DNA of 64,000 bases from the NCBI GenBank assembly GCA_951217055.1, contig OX578284.1:45514967-45578966 (forward strand), given 5' to 3'. A program made the position numbers and the translations under genes. Below are positions 11,477 to 23,697 of this stretch, in pieces; position 1 is the first letter of the stretch; each line of letters opens with the position of its first letter. The stretch is from Gerris lacustris. Lineage: Eukaryota; Arthropoda; Insecta; Hemiptera; Gerridae. The notes under the pieces are model-generated. The model did no database searches. It saw only the letters and a list, made by a program, of their open reading frames with translations, and was not told where the DNA came from.

Positions 11477-14400
11477 AATTTTTTCAATTATATATTGAAT
11501 GTAATTAGTGAACCCCCCCCCCCCCCTCCAAGCATCTTAGCAAAATTAAGAATATATCTATATAGCAGGTTGGATATTTAAAGCCGGGGGTCTGCATCTA
11601 AAAGTAAATTTTATTTATCTCCAGTAGGGACGAAAAGTAACTTTATATCTCAAAAAGGAGAAAAAGTTAACTTTTCTTCCTAGTTTACAGGAAGGAAAGT
11701 CACTCAGTGCACCCAGTCAGGTTTAACAGGGAGTAATGGAAAATAAGGGAATCATGAAATCTCCAGTGTTACCCTAGATAAAGCACAAGTAACCAAGGTA
11801 GGTGTTGAATACTAAATGCACAATTTCATTTATTAACTTTTGTTTAATATCTAAATCTATAATGTCATCTTCACAATGTATCCTCCACAACGGTTGTCAT
11901 GGGGATTCATCAATAAAACAAACGAACAGGTTAAAGGTGAAATCATAATTTCTAAATGTAGATAAGCTATAATGCATTTTGTACTTACATCATTGGCAAT
12001 ACTGTCCAATATCTAACAGCAGATTCTCCCATCTCATTTTAGTATTGAATTTAAAATAATTACTATCTACAATTAAACTTATTTAGTGAATTGTTGATAT
12101 TTTTATTCTCATTCTTCAATAAAAGTTTGTACGTACCCCGGGAGTAAACATCAATTGTAACCGAGCGATAATTAACTAGAGAGTTAACATTATGAAGTTG
12201 GCTCCTGAGGCGAAGCCGAGGAACTTCACGCGTCAGGGTTCAATGCCTTACTTTACTCCCTTGGTGCCTAAATAACTATTATGGACCATATTATGACAAT
12301 AGATGCTCTCTCTGTAATTGAATTCAAACTCTACTTCGTTCCTGTCTGTCCTGTACTCTCCAAGTATTTAGAGTGAACTCTAAGGAGGAGTACTCACAAA
12401 ATGCTTCCTTCTCACTAATTGCTTCCTAATTGAAGCAATATGTGGGTACAGGGCAATGCTCACCAAATATTGAACTTCTATTAAGGAAAAATGATTAAAT
12501 AAATCAAATAATATAGTATCCAATAGTATTCGAATGTATTCTCCTTAAGGCTTCTAATTCCTGGTCTGGAGCCTTTTCTTTAGGCAAACGTATGTCTCAA
12601 CCAATGTATTCTTTTGATGCAAGTAAAGCAATTATGTATAATTATTATTATTTAGTCGGCGGTTCGACATCAATGCATGTTAGCTTCTAAAGGAATACCA
12701 GAAGGTTCATTGCAGTCAAAAAGTCAACCATTAGTATAAACATTTTTCTTTTGAAGTTTTTACATTTGGGAATGTTTAGTCAGACGACTTTCCTAAGCAA
12801 AAAGTCATCGGCTCTGGTTACGCTGCCTTTGTTACTAACCCTACATTGTTACTAGGTCAGAACGTGGAATAGTTGACACGAAGTGACCGCGAACGCTTGT
12901 ATAAATATTTTAAGTAAACAGTACTATTTGGTTTAGTTCGTCGGTGTTCTTTGAGTCTTTCAACTTGATTTAACGAACTTTTTTGTGAATTTCAAATCCA
13001 ATTAAACGACGAATAAAGGTATAGTTAAAGGTGTTCTTTTTGTTAGCCTTCTACCATATTATTTTAGTAAACATAGTTCATAGACGTTCATATTTTTTGC
13101 AAAAGAAATACTGAAAGCTAAATTCCCATCTAAATTTCAAATGACCTAATTTAAAAAGAGGCTTCCTTGGTCTATACTTCTATAAATCTTGGTACATAGT
13201 TATCATAACAAACTATATTTTCTCAAGGAGACCACTTCTTGAAGGATGTGGAATTCATCGATTTGGTGTACCTATTGGAAGCATCTTCAGGTGTGTTAAG
13301 CATTATAATAATGACGTGAAGCATCAAAAACTCTTGTTGCTTCTTCGAATTAAAATGGCGATGATCAACACATCTCATCCTTCATATTCTGCTTTAAATC
13401 TAATTACCCTCTATCTCAACATCTATAATGACTCTTTCACAGTTCCACTTGTCTTGCTAGCACTGAATAGACCAGTAGCGTTTGAAAGATAGTTGTATAA
13501 TAAAGTTACTTTTGGTGAAGAAGCCGGGTTTACAGGAAGTCAACTTATATGGAAGTTTAGTGAGTGTCAGCTATTCTTTTGAAAAAGGTTTGATGGAAAG
13601 CTCATTATCATTATGTTTGAAATTTCCTGGCGCAAGGCGATACTGGTCCTAGTGCTTCTCTAGAACCGACGATTTGACGCGTCCACACAGATCGTCACCG
13701 AAGTAACGCTAAGTCAAAGTTTTAACAACTCTCCACTTCATTCAAGTAGGTGACCAAATTTGTATTGGTTCCTCTTGGTGACCAAGGTCGGGGTCACGTA
13801 GACCCCTCTCCCCTCATCCGGAAGGCTCTTCTCCTTTTGTACCTCTATCTTCTCTTCCACCCTACCATATACTTCTGTTCTCTCTTTCTTATCTCCTATA
13901 TTAATTACTTTTATATTTTCAAGTACCGCATTATTAAAATAGCAAAGTATAACAATATAATGTCACAGAAAATAACTACAGCAAGTTATATGAGCAGAAG
14001 ATTGTTCTTAGGAGATAAATTGTGATGGGGCCCCAAGGTGTACATAGTAAAACCATTATTTAATTTTTATTTATGTTCATTAGGGAACCTTTTATGTAAA
14101 TACCTTCATGCTTTTGGGAGCATAGGAGGTTCGAATGTACACTGGGCTGGGCAGTGTATCAATCCGAGTGATTCTCAAGCAAGTTCAATTCTCAATATGC
14201 AAGTATTTTTCTTCATCTTCCTCACCCTAAGTTCCGTTTCCTTTCCTAGTTCGCTACTCTGGCATTCCCCACTCCTCAGAGATTCCAGTTTTATTTATTT
14301 GAATGTGGTGGCGTCCAAAAAACAGAATATAAAGTACAGAGTTATCAACAGCCCGAATAGTGCAGCCGACCGAGTTGGCCAATAATTTAAATCTATAGAA

Positions 14401-15385
14401 GATCCCATTGTTTTTGGGATCTTCAATTAATTCCTATTCATTTGGGAATAATCCAATTGGTATACGTACGGTTTACAAAATATCCGAATAATAATTAGGT
14501 TATTTTCACATATTTAAATATTCCGTATATTAAGCTTCATCTTTGAATATTCATTGTTAAATTAGAACAAGAGGTTCTCAATAGTTTGTGGTTGAACACA
14601 ATTCTTTGTGTCTTTAGTTTTCTGACATTATTCTAAATCTATTTCTGAACTAAAATACCGTGGATGTCAACTTAAATAAAACCCTAATCTGCAGAATAAA
14701 AATATTCAATAAAAGAGTGCGTATTTCGTTTTGTTTTGAATAAACATCAAAATACATCTAGCTTATCATGAAAATCAACTTCTTACTTTTTCAAGGATTA
14801 TACAGCTTAAGAACTAAGAAGATTCACCATCTTAAGCTTGATACTCAATAGATCCAGATGACCTCGTTTTTTACTTGTTTTTGGTCCAACATTTTCTTCC
14901 CACGCTCACACTAAACGACTAAACAATACAAGTTTACCTAGATTTCTGCAGTCAAAAAGGCTAATCCAATGATGTGGTCTTTTGAAGAACTTTGCGAGGA
15001 TCAACCGAGAAAGGTAGTTGAGGCTAAAGTTCTTTAAATACCTCTCAAAAAAAGGATCAAGGACCCTACAAGCCAAGTCTTTAGTCTTCAAATTCAACCC
15101 AAACACTTGGTTAAAAAAAGGGTTTGAAAGCCTCAAAGGATTCCAAAGTGTCGGGATCTTGTTAAGGACTCTTTGTAGTAGCTAAGTGCGAGATTACTTG
15201 GAGCGGAAAGTGATACTTCTTGTATCCTTAAAGGATTTTTAAGGACCTCTTTCTTTAATTCCTCTCTTTTTGATCTTGTTTATCAGTGTAAATGAAACCC
15301 AATGGACTTTTGTCGGAAAGGCATAAAGAGAACAAAGATCATGTTCTGCCAGCTTGTAATGTGTAAAATACATGCCTTTTTTTTT
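11477..15385. other. Long stretch without a recognised gene
   Basis: Contains a C14 tract at 11513-11526, a hairpin at 12199-12233 (GAAGTT...AACTTC, with GAGGC-GAA-GCC at its tip), and a TATAAATATTT box near 12900 followed by AATAAAG near 13012, which could be a decayed LTR or promoter. The frames at 13750-14025 and 14038-14385 carry no known domain, no consistent start context and no clear codon bias, so I leave them uncalled. Confidence 0.45.
14398..14424. repeat. Perfect 10-bp hairpin
   Basis: GAAGATCCCA, a 7-nt T-rich loop, then TGGGATCTTC. It could be a chance or degenerate foldback; no flanking context gives it a role. Confidence 0.5.
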
Positions 15386-15450
15386 AAAGTGATGCGACTA
15401 TCACTTAGCTTTCTCCTTAAAGTGATGCGACTATCCTTAGCTTGTTGGAG
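15386..15450. repeat. Two-copy tandem repeat, 33-bp period
   Basis: AAAGTGATGCGACTATC at 15386 recurs at 15419, each followed by a related CTTAGCTT. Confidence 0.85.
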
Positions 15451-15696
15451 GAAATCGCACTTAAATTTGAAAAAAAGTAAAAAGGGTCAGTTTCTTTCAA
15501 AATTTGTAAATTTTTAATGCTGTGTAACCAGGTAAATTATACTACGCTGCACGCGGCTTTTTCGAGGAACGATATGCTGGTATAAGGTGGTAAGTTGCAA
15601 TAAAAATAAAAGCTCATAAATATTACATAAAAAAATCAATTTTATGAGTTTTTTTCTCGTACTAAGCTTTAAAACTAACTATTTGTATACTTTTGT

Positions 15697-15883
15697 AGAA
15701 GGTTTCTGCATTTGCTTAACTAATTACTATTGAACATTTAAACTGTGGCAACTCTGACTGCCGCGATGTTTTGACAGGACCGTGTCACCTCAAAGTATAT
15801 ATTTATAATTGTTCCATGTTTTTATTCTTGTATTTTAGAAGGTTTCTTCATTTGCTTAACTAATTACTATTGAACATTTAAAC
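15697..15883. repeat. Direct repeat pair, 47 bp each
   Basis: AGAAGGTTTCTGCATTTGCT... at 15697-15743 recurs at 15837-15883 with one visible difference. About 93 bp lie between the copies. This could be a local duplication or the footprint of a small insertion. Confidence 0.88.
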
Positions 15884-15959
15884 AAAACTTGTAGTCATAA
15901 ATAAATAACACAGTGCTGCAAAAAAAACCACTTGATTGAAATGTCCTTTTCCAAAATAT

Positions 15960-16595
15960 TTTTGTGTGTTGAATACGAATCTGAAGAAGAATACGTACAG
16001 TTTTCCCGGAAAATGCGCATAAAGATCGGAAAAAATTGTGTTTTTGGGTGGTTTCAACCCAATTTTTCGCTCAAAAATATTTTGCAAAAAAAGGCGTATG
16101 TCTATCTTTAAACCATGGAGAACACGAATCTAAAGTAAAAACAAAATATGCTACCTTACTCTTTTAAGAAAAATGGAACATAAGAAAATAGATTTTACCT
16201 CTTATTGAGTCAGTGTATTTATTTTAATTTTTAAGTTGTATAACAAACATTGTTTTGACTTTTTTCTGATGTTTACTCTTCACAAAAATTGTAATCATCA
16301 AGAATAATGTTAGTAAAAACATAAAAAAAAGTTCCAAAACATTTGTTATAAAACTGAGTCTTTGTAGAAATACACAGTCTCAATAAGAGGAAATTTTTTT
16401 ATTTTTTATTAGTCAATTTTCTAAAAAAATTAAGATCGTCAATTTTTTTTTAACTACAAATGCTCAATATTTTTTTGAGTGAAAAATTGAGTCCAAAAAC
16501 CCCATAACCTTTTTCTTCCGAACTTTAGGCACATTTTCCGAGAAAACTGTACTTATGGGAGACATTTTGACTCAGATTCGGATTCGGACTTAAAA
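15960..16595. repeat. Foldback repeat, arms about 125-140 bp
   Basis: The left arm (about 15968-16090, with ACAGTTTTCCCGGAAAATG and CCCAATTTTTCGCTCAAAAA) matches the reverse complement of the right arm (about 16450-16590, with CATTTTCCGAGAAAACTGT and TTTTTTGAGTGAAAAATTGA). Identity is moderate, with indels. The spacer is AT-rich and the element is non-coding. Confidence 0.72.
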
Positions 16596-17494
16596 ATCAG
16601 ATAACATTTATTTTGGTGCTCGAAAGCTCGTTAAATTCTACAGAAAAGTGTAATCATATACCCGGAGATGAATCGAACTCGATTCATCATCGAGATTATG
16701 TCAATCGATCATTATTTTAACTCGACTTTTTATTCTTTTCGATATTTTTGTTGTAATTTATCCCCTAATCGCTTTGAACCCCATCCCTTCAAAATTATTA
16801 TGCGCACTCTTATCATAGATTATATTGGCATTTATATTAAAAACCCCTTTTATTTTACTCATGAGGTAGGCTTCATACTCAAAAAATGTATGCATCAAAA
16901 TCGACATAAAAAAAAAATCAACATTAAATCGAAACTTATATTCTAGTAAGAAAAATAAAAAAAAGCAAATTTATCATTTTTCAAGGTGTTTCAAGTTGTT
17001 TTTTCCTTAGAGGCATTTATAGCCCACGTCTCAACCAAAATCTTACCCCACCTTGATGTAATCATCTCACACATATTAATTTCATAAAATTAATGATATA
17101 TATTTCTTTGGGAAAAACCGAAAATTAAAAAAAAAAAATCAGTACACAAGAAAACCTGTAATTTACACTTCATTCTATCATATCATAACATTTACACAAC
17201 ACTTATTAAATTAATCAACTAGAATTATAAATATCGCAATCTTATAACACAGCAGATTACAAATTATTAATAATCATGATAGAAAAGCATTATCAAATTA
17301 TAAACTAAATTAAATATTGACTCTTATAAAACTTAAATAACTATATATTTACATGGATATTTTCCTGGTAACTTAAAAGGAAGCAACAAAAGGGAAATTA
17401 TTTAAAATAACTTAAATGCCTATAAATATAGTTAATTGCTATAAATAATAGTTCAATCACTCATAACAGTACATATAATTAATTTTATTTAATT
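16596..17494. other. No recognised feature
   Basis: AT-rich. A 92-codon frame at 16668-16946 has no recognised motif and is Ile/Phe-rich from base composition, so it is not called. Confidence 0.5.
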
Positions 17495-17765
17495 TGCTTC
17501 CGAACTTACCGAAAGTAAATTCTTCAGAACGATCAAACAGCGTCCAGTTTGATGGTTCTGAAACACAAATATTTTTTGTCTCCGCATTTAAAAATTCCAA
17601 GACAGAAATCCGTCTTGGGCATCAGGGAACATTTTGGTCTGGTGTCTGTCTGTTGGTCTGTCCGGCAACATTTATTCGAACTGTATCTTAAAAACTACTT
17701 GGCCTATATTAATAAAATTTAGATAGTTGGCCATATTGTGTTTCTAAGATAAATCATTTATTTAT
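17495..17765 (+). repeat. Repeat family A, 5' part
   Basis: Starts TGCTTCCGAACTTACCGAAA and holds the TCAGAACGATCA, TTTGTCTCCGCATTT, GACAGAAATCCGTCTTGG and CTGTCTGTTGGTCTGTCCGG blocks. It then fades near 17765. The far end (AATTGGCAGTC) is missing, so it is truncated. Confidence 0.78.
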
Positions 17766-18039
17766 ACGTATTTTATTCAGATTTGGGTTGTAAATTATTA
17801 CTCTACACTACAGCTATGTAAGCATCATAATTCCTCATGTTCCTTAGTTTTTATCAGTAAAAAATAGTTGTTTTTTTATTAGTTATATAACGAAAAAAAT
17901 CGGTCCGAGACAACTGAGTCAATTTTTTTCATATATGAGTTTATAATTAGCCCAGTGTTTTTCATTTATTATTTTTTGAGTTTTCTTAGGTACATTTAAT
18001 TATTGTTGAACATTTTATCAAAATTTATCATAAAAATTA
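17766..18039. other. No recognised feature
   Basis: AT-rich DNA between repeats A and B. Confidence 0.5.
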
Positions 18040-18413
18040 CTTCTACCCGGCGGGAAATCGAACCTGGCCTCTCTCCGTCGGGTTTAAAGCTATTTTCTCA
18101 GTAACTAGATTTTTCCCGGGAAAACAGCTTATATCTTTAGAGCCTTATATTTAAATGAACTACATTTTAAAATTTTTTAATCAAAAACGTCGCAACCGTT
18201 TTCGAGAAATAATTGTTTTTAACTTTTTCAGAGTTTTTGCGGAGTAGCACCCCCCAAATTCGGAGATAAAATTTATTTCTCGATTTCGCCTCGAAGTATA
18301 ATTTTTCTGAACATGTATGCCAAATTTCTTCAAAATCGGCCTAGTAGTTTAGGCTCCAATCGTATGGACAGAACACAGACATACAATTTTTAAAAACCAC
18401 TTCTTCAGGGACT
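18040..18413 (-). repeat. Repeat family B with tRNA-like end
   Basis: On the minus strand it carries the CTGTGTTCTGTCC block, the core CCGATTTTGAAGAAATTTGG, AAATCGAGAAATAAATTTTA, CTGTTTTCCCGGGAAAAA, and finally GGAGAGAGGCCAGGTTCGAT, a B-box match. The same order is seen on the plus strand at 31.8-32.2 kb. Its hairpin end is cut off where copia sequence starts at about 18414. Confidence 0.78.
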
Positions 18414-19899
18414 CTTGAAAATGGTACATGGGAACTAGTAGATTTGCCTAAGGGTCGTAAAGCCATCGGTTGTAAATGGGTGTTTAAAACTAAACTCGAT
18501 TCTGATGGAAAAATACAACGTTTTAAGGCACGTTTAGTAGGGATTTACTCAAAAGTATGGAGTTGATTAAGACGAAACCTTCGCACCAGTTGTGCGATAT
18601 AGTTCGATTAGGTTACTCCTAGCATTGGCTGCTGAGGAAGGGTATCACATTCACCAAATGGATGTAACCACAGCCTTTTTAAATGGTGACTTAGATGAAG
18701 TTATTTTTATGAAACAACGCGAACACTTTGCTACAAAGGATGGGAAAGTGTGTCAGCTAAAAAAGGCCATTTATGGACTTAAACAGACGGGTAGACAATG
18801 GTACACAAAATTGAATTCCGTGTTACAATCAATAAAATTTAAACGCTTGCAAAACGAAAACTGCATTTATACACGTATCATAAAAAATGAAATAGTGATT
18901 ATAGCAGTGTACGTTGATGACATAATAGTAATGTCACGCGACCAAAAATTAATCCAGAATGTAAAAATTGAGTTAGAAAATAAATTTAAAATTAAAGATC
19001 TCGGTGAACTTAAATATATTTTAGGAATTGAAATTAAGAAACTAGACGATAAAATATTCATGACACAAAAGAAATATATTAAGGAAATACTTACAAAATA
19101 TAACATGCAAAACGCAAAACCTCTAACAACACCTTTAGATCAAAACATAAAATTAAGAATTAATCCAACAAGTACAGAAGAAGGGGAAGCTGCCGATCAA
19201 AACGCTTATCAGCAATTGATAGGTTCTCTTCTGTACTTGGCGACATGTACTAGACCTGACATTGCTTTTTCCGTAAGTTTACTGAGTCAATTTAATTCAT
19301 GCCCTAAAATCCAGCATTGGAACGCAGCAAAAGGAGTTCTACGATACCTTCTGCATACGTCGAACACTGGCATCCACTACGGGAAGACTGGAGGGAAACT
19401 GGAAGGATTGGTAGATGCAGACTGGGCGGGTCAACCAAATGATCGCAAGTCGTACACAGGTTTTGTATTTAAATTAGCTGGTGGACCAATATCCTGGGAG
19501 GCTAGAAAACAGCAGGTAGTGGCTCTTTCAAGCACTGAAGCTGAGTATATAGCAATGACCAGCGCCGCAAAAGAAGCCACATACCTTCGAAGACTACTCA
19601 AGGAATTGGATGCCAACGCCAAAGGTTATGCCACAGAACCAACCATACTATATAGTGACAGCCAAAGTGCTATACACATGGTGGAAAACGAGGGACATCA
19701 TCCTCGTACTAAGCATATTGACGTCCGCTACCACTTCATCAGAGAGGCCTATCGTTCTGGTGATATTAAAATTGAATACCTCAAAACGGAAGACATGGTA
19801 GCGGATATCTTCACCAAAAGCCTGGGGAAAATTAAAGTTGAGAAGTTCAGCAAGCTCATGGGACTTCAACTGGACACCACAGTTGAGGGGAAGTGTTGA
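18414..19899 (+). pseudogene. pol: copia pol: reverse transcriptase and RNase H
   Basis: The frame begins truncated with residues like NGTWELVDLPKGRKAIGCKW (from about 18420), the conserved N-terminal block of copia RT. A small deletion near 18541 shifts the frame and a TAA sits at 18567-18569 where the family usually has Tyr (VDYDETFAP region). From 18570 it is open to the TGA ending at 19899. Within the open part, numbered from 18592: DVTTAFLNG (24-32, RT motif A Asp), YVDD (107-110, catalytic), an RNase H-like DADWAG (275-280), STEAEY (314-319), SDSQSA (355-360) and KHIDVRYHFIRE (374-385), ending with DIFTKSL (405-411). These acidic residues are those expected for catalysis. The element copies RNA to DNA in cytoplasmic particles. 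The called start at 18592 is GTG inside the domain and is not a true start. Without gag and integrase this copy cannot move alone. Confidence 0.93.
19882..19892 (+). other. Polypurine tract of copia element
   Basis: GTTGAGGGGAAG directly before the TGTTGAAATAC that opens the LTR, overlapping the last pol codons. This is the expected place for plus-strand priming. Confidence 0.75.
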
Positions 19900-20021
19900 A
19901 ATACTACTTCTACTTGCAGTATTTTCAAACAACTGTGTAAAGTAGAAGTCATCCAAAAAGATTTTACATTGTCACTTTGTGTTTAATTAAAATAAATGTA
20001 TTACCGTTCTAAAAACCTACA
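19893..20021 (+). repeat. Probable copia 3' LTR, about 129 bp
   Basis: Starts TGTTGAAATAC and ends CCTACA, giving TG...CA. An AATAAA poly(A) signal lies near 19990. No second LTR is present in the window for comparison, so the exact 3' edge is inferred. Confidence 0.6.
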
Positions 20022-20117
20022 TTAATTATAAATAATTAATTTAATTTTATGTATTTTTATTTTCATATTTTACCATTTTGGTAGTATTCATACTACAGAA
20101 AGATTAAATTTTAATTT

Positions 20118-20272
20118 AAATCAAATTATAATTATTATTAACTACGGGAAACAGACAGAGAAAAATACACTCCAGCGCCGGGATTTGAACCACAGGCCTC
20201 CTCTAATCCCGGCGCTGGAGTGTATTTTTCTCTGTCTGTTTCCCGTAGTTAATAATAATTATAATTTGATTT
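20118..20272. repeat. Near-perfect palindrome with tRNA-like loop
   Basis: 68-bp arms (20118-20185 and 20205-20272) pair essentially without mismatch around a 19-nt loop. The arms include ACTACGGGAAACAGACAGAG and CACTCCAGCGCCGGGA. Read on the minus strand, loop plus arm gives GGTTCAAATCCCGG, a Pol III B-box match. AT-rich arm ends suggest insertion in AT-rich DNA, but no target duplication is clear. A related fragment (AACTACGGGAGACATACAGA) lies at about 27665-27715. Confidence 0.92.
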
Positions 20273-20959
20273 ACCTATATTTATTTTGTAAACAATCATC
20301 TGATAATAGGCAAGCACATAATAAATAATGTTTCTCATAGTTTATTAAAAAAAATAATAATAATAATTTCTTTCATCACTTATTAATTGCGTAAGCACGC
20401 ATAATTCATCAGTTCTTCAGTGTTTGTAATTAAAAAACATTTAATTTTGATTTATTTCTTTTTATTGTAAAGAATGCTCTATGAATAGCAGAGAGAATAC
20501 ATAATAACATATGATTCATTTTCTTCCATGTATATTTTCAATAATTATTATTATTTTTTTTTATTGTTAAATTATTTTTCTTTTTTAATTTAATGTAATT
20601 ATGAGCCAAACATAATTAATAATTTTCCATAATTTATTTCTTAATTTGTTATTTTTTCCCCCTCTCCTTTTTCTTCTGTTTTATATTTTAAAAATAATAA
20701 AAAGAGGTAGAGAAAATTGAATGAGTAGAACATCATATAAAAATAATGTATTTATTTTCGTGAATACACTATTTCCTTCTAATTTTGCCCAAAAGAAAGA
20801 GGTAGAAATATACGAAGAATTTATTTTCATAAGTTTGGTTGAATATATCCTACATAAAGATAATCGTGTGATGATTTATAACTAGTGGGATCCAAACCTA
20901 TAACTTCACATATTTTCAACTAACTTGCTTCTGGCTAGAACTTAAATTCATTCTCTCTC

Positions 20960-20960
<1 letters not shown>
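20273..20960. other. AT-rich DNA, nothing recognised
   Basis: Many A/T homopolymers. No frame or related repeat. Confidence 0.5.
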
Positions 20961-21028
<68 letters not shown>

Positions 21029-21209
21029 TATATGCATATGCGTGTACGTGTAGAATTAAGTATATATTAAGTATAAGTCTTTGTAAGTAGATATATTGTA
21101 TGAATGTAGGATTTTTCTTTTGTATGATGATTGAAATATTACCCTATTGAATATGTATTGTGTATTTATTATTACATCTTTCTCTTGTATATGATATTAT
21201 AAGATGTAC

Positions 21210-21263
<54 letters not shown>
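20961..21263. repeat. Two (TA)n microsatellites
   Basis: TA runs at about 20961-21024 and 21213-21263 with AT-rich sequence between. Confidence 0.93.
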
Positions 21264-21270
<7 letters not shown>

Positions 21271-21936
21271 GTATGAATTAATGAGATAATTATTTTACAG
21301 AGTTGTAGAATTTTGAATAATGATTTTTTCGTATGTTTAAATAAATTGTTAATTATATTTTTTTCAATTGATTTATGATGGGTGAAAGTTGAAGCTTCTC
21401 CAACTATTTAAATTATTTTTTTCGTTACTTTAATTCCTTATAAACCAATAATAATTGTTTCATTAACCGAAAAAATTAAGAGACACACATCTATTTGAAT
21501 GAACAATCAATGGACTTAATTATACAAATCGATTTTAGTTTTAAATTTAGACATCTTTAAATACATAAATAAATATTATAAGTGAATATATTATTAGTAT
21601 TTGAGATATAAATTACACTTCAGATTTAAAAAAAATAATTTATTTGTCAAGCAGAAAACGTTAACACAAAAGAAACAATGCAATGTCTTAATACAGACAG
21701 GATTAAACTACTTAACCAATCAGAAAATAATAGTTTTATTTTATATTTAGTTTTAGTTTATATTTGTGTATTTTTGCTTTCTTTTTAGGTCCTTTCCTAG
21801 TTAGTGGGGGGAGGGGACTTTGTTTTTTGCGTTTTGTTCTAATTCTTTCGGTAATAAAATGGCCACCATTTTGGAAACTCGATATATACTTGTGATCTAC
21901 ATATCAATACCTTTAAAATGATACCCCACTACAATA
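21264..21936. other. No recognised feature
   Basis: AT-rich with a short G-rich patch near 21800. Confidence 0.5.
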
Positions 21937-22487
21937 GACTGCCAATTGGTGTGGCACATAGCTTCCTCGCATTCTATCACGTACTTTTTGATTTTATGCT
22001 TTTACAATCCATAATTTTCTAATTTGTTTAATTGTTTTCCCTGTTTTTTTAATATGCCAAAAATGTTTTGATTTTTTTTATTTGAATTAAAGTATCAATT
22101 AAGCAAAAGTTAAAGTGCGCAGACGGTTCAAAGTAATCTGGGGCTACTACTATCTGCGGGCTTCTTTTGATAAACTATAAAAGTTTCATACTAAACAGAT
22201 AAGTACTTTTGAAGCTATAGGTGTAAATTAATGTATGTTTGTGCGCATGTGGAAGAGAAACAAATGAGCGTAGAAAATCATTAAAATTGTACGTGTAGTT
22301 TTTAAAATACGTTGGTTCGAAAAAATTGAACGACAGACCGACCGACAGACAGACACGGAACCAAAAACGATCCCTGATGTCTGAAACGGATTTCTGTCTT
22401 GGAATTTTTGAAATCGGAGACCTAAAAATATTTCGTTCTTCAGAACGATCACATAGCTTCCGTTACCTTCGGTAAGCTCGGAAGCAA
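21937..22487 (-). repeat. Repeat family A, full length
   Basis: The clearest complete copy (about 551 bp). In plus-strand order: GACTGCCAATTGGTGTGGCA, CATAGCTTCCTCGCATTCTA, AAAGTGCGCAGACGGTTCAA, TCTGGGGCTACTA, GTATGTTTGTGCGCATGTGG, the diverged core, CGACCGACAGACAGACACGG, GTCTGAAACGGATTTCTGTC, and the terminal hairpin CTTCCG...CGGAAGC. CATAGCTTCC occurs near both ends. Confidence 0.88.
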
Positions 22488-22539
22488 AATATAAAATATT
22501 GCGATCAGTTCACAATTCCTTGCTGATCGAAAATTTTTT

Positions 22540-22703
22540 GAGTGTTTAAGTTCGAAATATTTTTCCTGTCTTTGGGCAAAAAAGATTAACTTGTATACCA
22601 AATTTTAAATCTTTAGGTCAGCAGATATACTCCAAGATGCGACGGACGGACGGACGAACTGCCAAAAGCATAAGGGTTTCTAGGACAACTTCGAAACCCT
22701 AAA
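22540..22703 (-). repeat. Repeat family D, hairpin-CTGTC-core fragment
   Basis: On the minus strand: AGGGTTTCGAAGTT...AGAAACCCTTATG hairpin, GTTCGTCCGTCCGTCCGTCG, then a core near TTTAAAATTTGGTATACAAG. The stem differs from families C and E while remaining paired. It ends against repeat A within about 60 bp. Confidence 0.65.
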
Positions 22704-22739
22704 AATATTTATCTCACAGGATCAAACGAGCCCAATTAT

Positions 22740-23490
22740 ACGATGCTGACTCTAAATGACTTTTAGCCTAAATATATTTTTCTCATTTTTAAAATATAGA
22801 CTTTCTTGGGTAAAGTTTGTCGGTTCATAAAAGGACTATTGAACCATAATCAATGTATTTCTAATTTGAAAAATATATATTTCTACATCCATTGGATCCT
22901 TTAGGAATGTTTATTGGTTTGTAAAATTATTTTCTATACATATACAATAAGAATTTCCGTCGAATTAAACATGAATGAACCCATTTTGGAATCAAATGGT
23001 AGCCTCGTGTCCTTTACCGCCACAAAAAAAATCGCTATAGGAACACCTGGAGGATATTGGTTGTTGTGGGTGAAATTGGTAATTTATCTTCTTTTACACG
23101 ATTCCCTCTGAAGAATAACATATCATTTCTTGTAAGAAACACAGATGTATTCAAGTTTAGAATTTTTGTTTTTTAAGTTTTCATAAATATGTTGCTTCCG
23201 AGATTTTTTTTATTGAATTTGTAGATGCACTACAATTATTAATATTATACTGAGAGTATTTTATTATTTAATCTTCATTTATTATTTATAGTAAATAAAT
23301 TTTTGGATAAATTCACAAAACACAGATTGAAAATGTCTACGTTCTTTTTTTAAAAACATACTTATATGCCAATTACTAAATGTCCCTATGGATTTTCAAT
23401 ATTTTTCAAAGAAACTTTCTATATCTTATAATCTGGCATATCTTATAATGGGCAAATTTTCTGCACTTATCCTATGGAGTACAAAACTCC
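22740..23490 (+). repeat. Inverted repeat, arm 1
   Basis: Matches the reverse complement of about 26510-27035. Shared blocks include GTCGAATTAAACATGAATGA, CAAATGGTAGCCTCGTGTCC, GGAACACCTGGA, and AAGAAACTTTCTATAT with TTTTCTGCACTTATCCTATG. Identity looks moderate (about three quarters) with indels. The 65-codon frame at 22914-23111 lies inside it and is not supported as a gene, because the other copy does not keep it open. Confidence 0.72.
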
Positions 23491-23697
23491 TAATCCATCA
23501 AATTATTTCATGGAAGAATAATATATACTTACAAATTTAGAATTTATGCTTATCAATGTTTCTATTTGATTACATTTTTAATATTTTTTCCAATAAACTT
23601 TATATTTTTAATACTTATTTAAATTTTACTAGTATGCTTACTAAAATGTGCAACTGTATTTTTTTTTATTGGTGTTACATTAAAATAATTTAACACA

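Larger units (their letters stand above)
18414..20021 (+). mobile_element. Ty1/copia retrotransposon, 5'-truncated, with 3' LTR
   Basis: Pol sequence from within reverse transcriptase to the end of RNase H, then a purine-rich tract and an LTR-like TG...CA segment. The 5' LTR, gag, protease, integrase and the start of RT are absent. The upstream edge lies directly against repeat family B. The RT start region has a frameshift and a stop, but the remaining 1.3 kb is open, which suggests a comparatively young copy. Confidence 0.9.

Noticed and set aside
14038..14385. 115-codon frame as a membrane protein
   Set aside because: Hydrophobic stretch fits AT-rich chance translation; no family, splice or start evidence.
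14398..14424. Rho-independent terminator
   Set aside because: The hairpin fits in form, but the region is eukaryotic and has no gene upstream.
18592..18594. Start of the copia frame at 18592 as a true initiation site
   Set aside because: It is GTG in the middle of the RT domain, and upstream sequence continues the domain through a stop and a frameshift.
21937..22487. Family A as a Helitron because of its terminal hairpin
   Set aside because: It lacks a 5' TC and 3' CTRR end, and no A/T insertion pattern could be shown.
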